This document shows, piece after piece, positions 1-4,690 of a stretch of 7,493 nucleotides of DNA. The position numbers were made by a program, and so were the translations under genes. The DNA is from Bacillota bacterium (GTDB lineage: Bacteria; Bacillota; Clostridia; Christensenellales; QAND01). The stretch lies in contig DXZF01000040.1 of the NCBI GenBank assembly GCA_019415425.1, forward strand, positions 1-7,493. The letters are read 5' to 3'. Under the pieces are notes generated by a model. That model saw nothing but the letters and a program-made list of their open reading frames with translations, made no database searches and was not told where the DNA came from. Numbering within the stretch: position 1 is the stretch's first letter; the number at the start of each line of letters is the position of its first letter.

Positions 1-95
1 CGCTGGATCAAATCCGTAATCGGTTTGGAGAGAAGGCCATTTTATGGGGCGCCAAGGTGGAAATGCGTGCAAAAGAAGAGGGCAACCCGGGCTAA
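1..95 (+). CDS. C-terminal end of a probable Y-family DNA polymerase (partial)
   Basis: The frame beginning at base 3 is open from the window edge to a TAA at 93-95 and gives 30 residues. They contain an IRNRFGEKAI segment followed by a charged tail ending in EEGNPG. An 'IRxRFG..AI' pattern close to the C-terminus is typical of the little-finger end of DinB/UmuC-type polymerases, which copy damaged templates. That resemblance is the only basis for the call, because the catalytic part lies outside the window. Only a few bases past the stop a new intergenic region starts, so this gene is probably not co-transcribed with trkA. Confidence 0.45.
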   Translation, partial: LDQIRNRFGEKAILWGAKVEMRAKEEGNPG

Positions 96-104
96 GCGCG
101 TAAC

Positions 105-150
105 ATCGTCTGCCTGTGCAAAAGGAATGGAAAAGAGAGAGACGGTTTTT
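105..150 (+). terminator. Weak candidate terminator after the partial upstream gene
   Basis: Bases 105-111 (ATCGTCT) can pair with 140-146 (AGACGGT), with one G-T wobble, and the right arm runs into T146-T150. The stem is only 7 bp and the loop is about 28 bases, so this would be a poor intrinsic terminator. It is listed because it is the only hairpin-plus-T-tract between the upstream gene and trkA. Confidence 0.22.
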
Positions 151-181
151 CACATAAAGATCGTGCAAAGATAAAAATTTG

Positions 182-190
182 TGATAGAAT
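182..190 (+). promoter_or_regulatory. Candidate extended -10 promoter for trkAH
   Basis: TGATAGAAT at 182-190 is an extended -10 element (TGn followed by TAGAAT, 5 of 6 matches to TATAAT). No good -35 box lies 16-18 bases upstream; that stretch reads CGTGCA, which fits the idea that the extended -10 compensates. Transcription would start near 197 and leave a leader of about 44 bases before the trkA ATG. No riboswitch or long hairpin is evident in that leader. Confidence 0.4.
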
Positions 191-240
191 TTGTCGTATC
201 CAATGGAAACAGGGCCATATCTTTCGAGAGGAACCGTGCG

Positions 241-1611
241 ATGAAGATTGTCATTGTGGGCAATGGGAAGGTAGGGAATCTGCTGGCTGCACAGCTGTGC
301 AAAGAGGATCACGATATCGTGGTGGTGGATCAGCGCGAGAGCGTGTTGCAACAGGCCGTCAACACGCTGGACGTGATCGCCGTGGTGGGCAATGGCGCTA
401 GTTATGACGTGCAAATGGAAGCGGGCGTGGACAGCGCAGATCTGCTCATTGCGGTGACCAACTCCGATGAGCTCAACATCCTGTGCTGCCTGGTGGCCAA
501 GAAGCTGGGCGTCGCGCATACCATTGCGCGGGTGCGCAATCCCGAGTACCACAAACAGCTGGCGCTCATGCGCGAAGAGATGGGATTGAGCCTGGCCGTC
601 AATCCGGAGCTGGCCGCGGCACACGAGGTGTTCCGCACACTGCGTTTTCCCGAAGCCAGCAAGGTGGAGACGTTTGCCAAAGGGCGCGTGGAACTGGTGG
701 AGTTTCGCGTACAGCCCGGCAGCCCGCTGGTCGACCAGCCGCTGTTTTCGCTGTACCGGAAACTCAAGGTCAAGGTGTTGATCTGCGCCATTCAGCGCGG
801 CGAGCAAGTCATCATTCCGGACGGCAATGAAGTGCTGCGCGCGGGGGATCGCGTGCACCTGACCGCATCGCACAAGGAGTTGGCGGCATTTTTCAAATCC
901 GTCGGCGTGATCAAGCGGCCCGTCAAAGACGTCATGGTCATCGGCGGCAGCCGCATCGCCTATTACCTGACGCGCATGGCCAGCGAATGTGGGATGCGCA
1001 TCAAGATCGTCGAGCGCAAGCACGAACGGTGCATGGAGTTGTGCCAGGCATTGCCCAAGGCGTGCATCATTGAGGGCGACGGAAGCGATCAGGAACTGCT
1101 GCTGGAAGAGGGCCTGCGCGAGATGGACGCCTTTGTGGCGCTGACGGGCATGGACGAGGAAAACCTGATCCTTTCCATGTACGCGGGGATGGAACACGTG
1201 GGCAAGGTCATTGCCAAGGTGGATCGTCAATCGTATCTGCGCGCGCTGAGCGGCAATATTGAGTCGATCGTCTCTCCCAAGGCGGTGACGGCCAATCAGA
1301 TCCTTCGCTATGTGCGCGCCATGCAGAACTCGGTGGGCAGCAACGTCGAGACGCTGTACAGGCTGGTGGAGCACCAGGTGGAGGCACTGGAATTCAGGGT
1401 GCGGCAAAACGCGTCGTATCTGGGCGTACCATTGAAAAACCTCAACCTCAAGCCGAACTTGCTGATCGCCTGCATTCTGCGCAAAGGGCGGCCGCACATT
1501 GCCAGCGGTGATGACACCATTGCGCTGGGCGACTCAGTGATCGTGGTGACGACCAATCCCAAGCTCAAGGATTTGACGGATATTTTGGCCAATGCGCCGG
1601 AACGGGGATAA
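241..1611 (+). CDS. trkA: Trk potassium uptake system peripheral protein TrkA
   Basis: This is the cytoplasmic regulatory subunit of Trk K+ uptake, which binds NAD(H)/ATP-type nucleotides and gates the TrkH pore. The 456 residues, the normal TrkA length, hold two RCK repeats. The first is RCK_N at about 1-120, with Rossmann motif GNGKVG at 7-12 and acidic D30 ending beta-2, then RCK_C at about 140-218. The second is RCK_N at about 229-350, then RCK_C at about 375-453. The second Rossmann loop is degenerate (GGSRIA at 235-240, last Gly replaced by Ala), while a GDGSD motif at 279-283 is kept. The ATG at 241 is preferred over an in-frame GTG at 181: it places the Rossmann motif at the usual N-terminal position, has a GAGAGGAA site 7-9 bases upstream, and the GTG lies inside the candidate promoter. 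trkH follows after 6 bases, so the two are surely co-transcribed. Confidence 0.95.
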   Translation: MKIVIVGNGKVGNLLAAQLCKEDHDIVVVDQRESVLQQAVNTLDVIAVVGNGASYDVQMEAGVDSADLLIAVTNSDELNILCCLVAKKLGVAHTIARVRNPEYHKQLALMREEMGLSLAVNPELAAAHEVFRTLRFPEASKVETFAKGRVELVEFRVQPGSPLVDQPLFSLYRKLKVKVLICAIQRGEQVIIPDGNEVLRAGDRVHLTASHKELAAFFKSVGVIKRPVKDVMVIGGSRIAYYLTRMASECGMRIKIVERKHERCMELCQALPKACIIEGDGSDQELLLEEGLREMDAFVALTGMDEENLILSMYAGMEHVGKVIAKVDRQSYLRALSGNIESIVSPKAVTANQILRYVRAMQNSVGSNVETLYRLVEHQVEALEFRVRQNASYLGVPLKNLNLKPNLLIACILRKGRPHIASGDDTIALGDSVIVVTTNPKLKDLTDILANAPERG

Positions 1612-1617
1612 AGTGCG

Positions 1618-3063
1618 ATGAATCTTGCCATGATCGTCTCCATTTTGGGCCAGGTACTGCTTGTGGAAGCGGGACTGCTGCTGTTGCCGATGGGGGCCAG
1701 CCTGCTCTATGGGGAGAGCTGTGCCAGCGCCTTTGCCATCACGGCGGCGATTTTGCTTGCGGTGAGCCTGCTTACAAAGCTGGTACGGCCCAAGCACCGT
1801 TCGTTCTATGCGCGCGAGGGGTTTATCATCGTCGCGCTCAGCTGGGTGCTGCTATCGGCCTTTGGCGCGCTGCCGTTTTGGTTCAGCTGGGAAATTCCGC
1901 ACTACATCGACTGTTTCTTTGAGACGGTGTCGGGCTTTACCACCACCGGATCCTCCATTTTGACGGATGTCGAGGCCCTCTCACAGGGCCTGTTGTTCTG
2001 GCGCAGCTTTACGCACTGGGTCGGCGGCATGGGCGTGCTGGTCTTTGTGCTGGCCATCGTGCCGATGGCCGGCGACCGCAGCATGCACCTGATACGCGCG
2101 GAAATGCCCGGCCCCAGCGTGGGCAAACTGGTGCCCAGAATTCGTCTGACGGCCAAGATTCTGTACCAGATCTACATCGCCATGACCGCGCTCCAGGTGG
2201 TGCTGTTGTGCATAGGCGGCATGTCGCTGTTTGATGCGCTGATCACGGCCTTTGGCACGGCGGGCACCGGCGGATTCTCCAACCGGGCGGCGAGCATCGG
2301 CGCGTGGGACAGCAGCTATATTCACTGGGTCGTGACGATTTTCATGATCCTGTTCGGCATCAACTTCAACCTGTTTTATCTGCTGTGCCTGAAAAAATGC
2401 AGACAGGCGTTTGGCAGCGAGGAGTTGCGGTGGTATCTGATCATCATTGTGGCATCTGTGGCGATGATCACCGTGGATATCCTGCCGCGCTATGCGCACG
2501 TGTCCACCGCCATCCGCGATGCCGCATTCCAGGTCGGCTCCGTGATTACGACCACGGGCTACGCCACAACGGATTTCAACCTGTGGCCGGAATTTTCCAA
2601 AGCCATTTTGGTGTTGCTGATGTTTGTAGGCGCCTGTGCGGGCTCTACGGGCGGTGGCATCAAGGTGAGCCGGCTGATCATACTGGTCAAGGCCGCGCGG
2701 CGGGAGATCCGCAGCATGCTGCACCCGCGCACGGTTGGCGCGGTGCATTTGGAGGGCAAGCAGGTGGACGAGCAGACGCTGCGCGGCGCCAACGCATACC
2801 TGGTCGTGTACATGCTGTTGCTGCTGCTGTCAATGCTGGTGGTCGCGTTGGACGGCAAGGGATTTGAGAGCACGGCCACTTCGGTCATCACGTGTTTTAA
2901 CAATGTGGGCCCCGGGCTGGCACTGGTCGGGCCGACGGGCAATTTTTCCAGCTTTTCGGTGCTGTCCAAGATCGTATTCAGTTTGGATATGCTGTTGGGT
3001 CGGCTGGAGATCTTCCCCATGCTCATGTTGATGATGCCGGCAGTATGGAAGAAAAACGGATAA
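1618..3063 (+). CDS. trkH: Trk potassium uptake system membrane pore protein TrkH
   Basis: This is the integral membrane K+ translocating subunit (TrkH/KtrB superfamily). Its 481 residues are strongly hydrophobic and show the four pseudo-repeated pore loops: TTTGSS at 108-113, GTAGTGGFSN at 213-222, TTTGYAT at 311-317 and NNVGPG at 428-433. Each carries the filter glycine expected for K+ selectivity. The conserved gating-loop segment GSTGGGIKVSR (342-352) and the C-terminal GRLEIFP (461-467) are present. The length and the paired two-RCK TrkA point to the Trk rather than the Ktr branch, since Ktr proteins use a single-RCK partner. The ATG lies 6 bases after the trkA stop. Its ribosome binding site (GGGGA, 1604-1608) sits inside the end of trkA, suggesting translational coupling. 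No frameshift or missing pore element is seen. Confidence 0.95.
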   Translation: MNLAMIVSILGQVLLVEAGLLLLPMGASLLYGESCASAFAITAAILLAVSLLTKLVRPKHRSFYAREGFIIVALSWVLLSAFGALPFWFSWEIPHYIDCFFETVSGFTTTGSSILTDVEALSQGLLFWRSFTHWVGGMGVLVFVLAIVPMAGDRSMHLIRAEMPGPSVGKLVPRIRLTAKILYQIYIAMTALQVVLLCIGGMSLFDALITAFGTAGTGGFSNRAASIGAWDSSYIHWVVTIFMILFGINFNLFYLLCLKKCRQAFGSEELRWYLIIIVASVAMITVDILPRYAHVSTAIRDAAFQVGSVITTTGYATTDFNLWPEFSKAILVLLMFVGACAGSTGGGIKVSRLIILVKAARREIRSMLHPRTVGAVHLEGKQVDEQTLRGANAYLVVYMLLLLLSMLVVALDGKGFESTATSVITCFNNVGPGLALVGPTGNFSSFSVLSKIVFSLDMLLGRLEIFPMLMLMMPAVWKKNG

Positions 3064-3090
3064 AAAACACGCCCGAAAGGGCGTGTTTTT
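3063..3090 (+). terminator. Perfect intrinsic terminator of trkAH, usable from both strands
   Basis: A 12-bp perfect stem (3063-3074 with 3079-3090) encloses a GAAA tetraloop. The top of the stem is GC-rich (ACGCCC/GGGCGT) and the base is an A tract facing a T tract, with five T at 3086-3090. The hairpin begins in the last base of the trkH stop codon. The opposite strand also reads as stem plus six T, so the element should stop transcription arriving from the right as well. Confidence 0.9.
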
Positions 3091-3092
3091 AC

Positions 3093-3106
3093 ATGTGTAA
3101 ACACAT
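3093..3106. repeat. 14-bp inverted repeat ATGTGT-AA-ACACAT
   Basis: ATGTGT (3093-3098) and ACACAT (3101-3106) are exact inverted repeats around two A residues, directly after the trkH terminator. As RNA it could form a small 5-bp hairpin; as DNA it could be a protein site. No promoter overlaps it, so a structural role in a transcript crossing this gap is as likely as an operator. Confidence 0.35.
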
Positions 3107-3229
3107 AGAGGGAATTCCGGGACGGCGCCTTTTGACGTAAGGAGAGACAGTTGGCGCAAAACGGACGGATGACGTCCCGGATCCCAAGCATGGCATCTTT
3201 CTGCAGAGATTGCTGCACATACCATTTTT

Positions 3230-3258
3230 ACCGTATCATGACGGCGTGCGCTTGTCAA
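3230..3258 (-). promoter_or_regulatory. Candidate minus-strand promoter in the trkH-dehydrogenase gap
   Basis: Read on the minus strand there is a perfect TTGACA (3258-3253), a 17-base spacer and TACGGT (3235-3230), preceded by TGA as an extended -10. TACGGT matches TATAAT at only 3 of 6 positions but keeps the critical second A and last T. No coding region follows on this strand before trkH, which is why a small RNA is proposed. Confidence 0.35.
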
Positions 3259-3266
3259 ATGGAAAA

Positions 3267-3282
3267 GCATTGTATACAGTGC
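3267..3282. promoter_or_regulatory. 16-bp near-palindrome around TTGTATACA
   Basis: GCATTGTATACAGTGC is symmetric at 7 of 8 base pairs, with TGTATACA as its core. It lies just upstream of the candidate minus-strand promoter and just beyond the dehydrogenase end hairpin. It resembles a dimeric-repressor operator in form, but I cannot assign a regulator. Confidence 0.25.
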
Positions 3283-3309
3283 GGCGGCCATGGATGCCCA
3301 TGGCCGCCG
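3282..3309 (-). terminator. Hairpin downstream of the alcohol dehydrogenase, probable terminator
   Basis: CGGCGGCCATG (3282-3292) pairs exactly with CATGGCCGCCG (3299-3309), and G3293-C3298 closes a 4-base loop, giving a very stable 12-bp GC-rich stem. It begins 10 bases after the dehydrogenase stop codon. On the minus strand it is not followed by a T run, so it may act as a weak or factor-assisted terminator, or as a 3' end protector. Confidence 0.5.
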
Positions 3310-3319
3310 TGTGTTGTAC

Positions 3320-4483
3320 TCAATAGCACGCCCGATAGATGGAGACGATCTGCTCGGCCGTCAACGGCACAAAGGCCGTCTTCAGGCGCGGCGCAACACG
3401 CGCTGCCATCTCTTCAAAGTACGTGTCCTCTACGCCCAGCTCACGCAGCGTGGCGGGGATGCCCAGGCCGTTGACGAAGAAATCCTGCGTCTTTTGGATG
3501 GCCAGCTCGGCGATCTGCTGTTTGGGCAGGGATTTGTCGATGTCAAACACATTGACGCCGTATTCGACAAACTTGTCCAGCGTGTCTTCGCTGAGCACTT
3601 CGCGCATCCAGGCCGGCGTCAGGATGGCCAGCCCTTCGCCGTGCGTGATGTCGTAGTATGCGCCCAATTCGTGCTGAATGGGGTGCACCGTCCAAGCGTT
3701 GCCCTTGCCCAGCGACAACAGGCCGTTGATGGCGAGCGAAGAGGTCCACATCAGGTTGGCACGCGCCTCGTAGTTGTCGGGCTCGGCAATGGCGATGGGG
3801 CCGTAGTGCATGCACGTTTTGAGCATGGCTTCAGCCATGCGGTCCTGCAGATAAGCGGTCTTGACAGGGCTGAAGTACACCTCAAAGATGTGCGAGATGA
3901 TATCTGCCGTGCCCGCCGCCGTCTGGCGCTGGCTGACGGTAAAGGTATAGGTGGGATCGAGGATGGAGCACTTGGGCAACAGCAAGGGATTGCCGGTACC
4001 CAGCTTTTCCTTGGTCTCGGGATTGGTGATGACGGCGGTGTCGTCCATTTCCGAGCCGGTGGCCGAAAGCGTCAGCACGCTGAAGACGGGCAGCGCGCTG
4101 GTGTATTTGGCCTTGCCCGTCACCAGATCCCATGCGTCGCCGTCGTAGGAGACGCCGCCCGCGATGACTTTGGCGCAGTCGATGCTGCTGCCGCCGCCCA
4201 CGGCCAGTACAACGCTGACCTTGTGTTCACGGCACAATTCCACGCCCTTGCGCACGGATGCGATGCGCGGGTTGGGATCCACACCGCTCAACTCGACCCA
4301 ATCGATGCCGTTTTGCTGGAACTGCGAGACGATCGTGTCGTACAGGCCGGAGCGTTTGATGCTGCCACCGCCGTAGACCAGGAGCACCTTGTCGCCGTAC
4401 TCCTTGATAGCGGCGGGCAGCTTATCGACCTGCCCCTTGCCAAAGCAGATGGTCGTGGGGATGGAGTAGATAAAATTGTTCAT
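3320..4483 (-). CDS. Iron-containing alcohol dehydrogenase, BdhA/YqhD type (butanol dehydrogenase-like)
   Basis: This cytoplasmic oxidoreductase should interconvert aldehydes and alcohols with NAD(P)H. The 387 residues match the family length. Visible are the N-terminal FGKG (14-17), the dinucleotide loop GGGSIK (38-43), GGGSSIDCAK (96-105) and ATGSEM (141-146). The metal ligands fall at D194 and H198 (TADIISH), H267 and H281 (THGEG), the same positions I recall for the E. coli YqhD ligands. The sequence is closest in memory to clostridial BdhA/BdhB (SSLAINGLLSLGK, HELGAYYDITHG). The start at 4483 is chosen because AAGGAGG (4497-4491) lies 7 bases upstream. An adjacent ATG at 4486 leaves only 4 bases, and a further in-frame ATG at 4549 lies inside the promoter. 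The gene stands alone, divergent from the GTPase gene. Substrate and NADH/NADPH preference cannot be read from sequence. Confidence 0.93.
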   Translation of the reverse strand: MNNFIYSIPTTICFGKGQVDKLPAAIKEYGDKVLLVYGGGSIKRSGLYDTIVSQFQQNGIDWVELSGVDPNPRIASVRKGVELCREHKVSVVLAVGGGSSIDCAKVIAGGVSYDGDAWDLVTGKAKYTSALPVFSVLTLSATGSEMDDTAVITNPETKEKLGTGNPLLLPKCSILDPTYTFTVSQRQTAAGTADIISHIFEVYFSPVKTAYLQDRMAEAMLKTCMHYGPIAIAEPDNYEARANLMWTSSLAINGLLSLGKGNAWTVHPIQHELGAYYDITHGEGLAILTPAWMREVLSEDTLDKFVEYGVNVFDIDKSLPKQQIAELAIQKTQDFFVNGLGIPATLRELGVEDTYFEEMAARVAPRLKTAFVPLTAEQIVSIYRACY

Positions 4484-4490
4484 CATACAA

Positions 4491-4497
4491 CCTCCTT
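4491..4497 (-). promoter_or_regulatory. Ribosome binding site that decides the alcohol dehydrogenase start
   Basis: On the minus strand AAGGAGG is followed by TTGT and then two adjacent ATG codons. Spacing is 4 bases to the first and 7 to the second, which favours the second (position 4483). Only one residue is at stake. Confidence 0.85.
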
Positions 4498-4504
4498 GTA
4501 TGTA

Positions 4505-4520
4505 CACAGCATGCGCTGTG
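4505..4520. promoter_or_regulatory. 16-bp inverted repeat in the dehydrogenase leader
   Basis: CACAGC (4505-4510) and GCTGTG (4515-4520) are exact inverted repeats separated by ATGC. The element lies in the untranslated leader of the dehydrogenase gene, about 20-36 bases after the predicted transcription start and just before the ribosome binding site. It may be an operator acting as a roadblock, or a small RNA hairpin near the translation start. Confidence 0.4.
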
Positions 4521-4531
4521 GTGTCAAATGA

Positions 4532-4549
4532 TTGTGAATCCATGCACAT
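4532..4549. promoter_or_regulatory. Rex-like operator overlapping the dehydrogenase promoter
   Basis: TTGTGAATCCATGCACAT matches the Rex consensus TTGTGAA-N4-TTCACAA at 12 of 14 defined bases; the differences are at 4544 and 4549. Rex is the NADH/NAD+ sensing repressor of fermentative dehydrogenase genes in Gram-positive bacteria. The site overlaps the last bases of the -10 box and the predicted start (about 4541), a classic repressing position. The similarity and position are seen; binding by Rex is inferred. The same stretch is also close to a CRP-type TGTGA-N6-TCACA site (9 of 10). Confidence 0.5.
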
Positions 4550-4576
4550 TATAGCAAACCCCCAGGCTGATTACAA
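4548..4576 (-). promoter_or_regulatory. Promoter of the alcohol dehydrogenase gene
   Basis: On the minus strand TTGTAA (4576-4571, 4 of 6 to TTGACA) and a perfect TATAAT (4553-4548) are separated by exactly 17 bases. TGC just before the -10 makes it an extended -10. Transcription should begin near 4541, giving a leader of about 58 bases that carries the 4505-4520 inverted repeat. Confidence 0.8.
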
Positions 4577-4631
4577 TGTTTTACCTTGAATGGAAAAGAA
4601 AATGCAGCGCCTGTGTATGTGCACGGTGCGA

Positions 4632-4660
4632 ATGACAGGATTCAACCAAAATGGTAAAAT
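4632..4660 (+). promoter_or_regulatory. Promoter of the TetM-like GTPase gene
   Basis: ATGACA (4632-4637, 5 of 6 to TTGACA), a 17-base spacer and TAAAAT (4655-4660, 5 of 6), with TGG forming an extended -10. Transcription should start near 4667, leaving only about 24 bases before the ATG. There is no room for the leader peptide and attenuator hairpins known upstream of tet(M). Confidence 0.75.
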
Positions 4661-4690
4661 ATCGTATTCCGTTGTACAGGAGGGCGCGCC

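Larger units (their letters stand above)
3063..3223 (-). ncRNA. Candidate minus-strand small RNA between trkH and the alcohol dehydrogenase
   Basis: The candidate promoter at 3230-3258 would start a minus-strand transcript near 3223, and the two-way trkH terminator would end it near 3063, giving about 160 bases. On that strand the sequence folds well. A 5' hairpin combines GGTAT/ATGCC (3226-3222 with 3195-3191) and TGCAG/CTGCA (3220-3216 with 3209-3205). Then comes a 9-bp pairing (TCCGGGACG with CGTCCCGGA; 3181-3173 with 3124-3116) enclosing GCGCC/GGCGC (3157-3153 with 3129-3125). The ATGTGT repeat and the terminator follow. The outer edge of the first stem lies at or just upstream of the predicted start, so the start could be a few bases earlier. 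I recognise no known RNA family. The pairings are seen; the transcript is an inference. Confidence 0.3.

Noticed and set aside
181..240. An upstream GTG start that would add 20 residues to TrkA.
   Set aside because: The added residues do not fit the TrkA N-terminus, where the Rossmann strand starts directly after Met. The GTG overlaps the candidate -10 element, and the ATG at 241 has a proper ribosome binding site.
96..240. Considered a c-di-AMP (ydaO-type) riboswitch in front of the potassium transport operon.
   Set aside because: The region is too short and shows none of the expected paired architecture; only a weak 7-bp stem is present.
3151..3474. A 107-codon frame starting with TTG after an AAGGAGAG-like ribosome binding site.
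   Set aside because: The start is rare, more than half of it lies antisense to the alcohol dehydrogenase, and it has no recognisable domain. The AGGAGAG falls inside the loop of the nested pairing, so the match may be chance.
3290..4531. A 413-codon open frame on the plus strand opposite the alcohol dehydrogenase gene.
   Set aside because: It is the antisense shadow of a gene whose metal ligands and cofactor motifs are all present. Its translation is low-complexity and rich in Gly, Ala, Val, Asp and Gln, with no known motif.
4484..4549. An in-frame ATG at 4549 that would add 22 residues to the alcohol dehydrogenase.
   Set aside because: It lies within the -10 box and before the predicted transcription start, has no ribosome binding site, and the extension is unlike family members.
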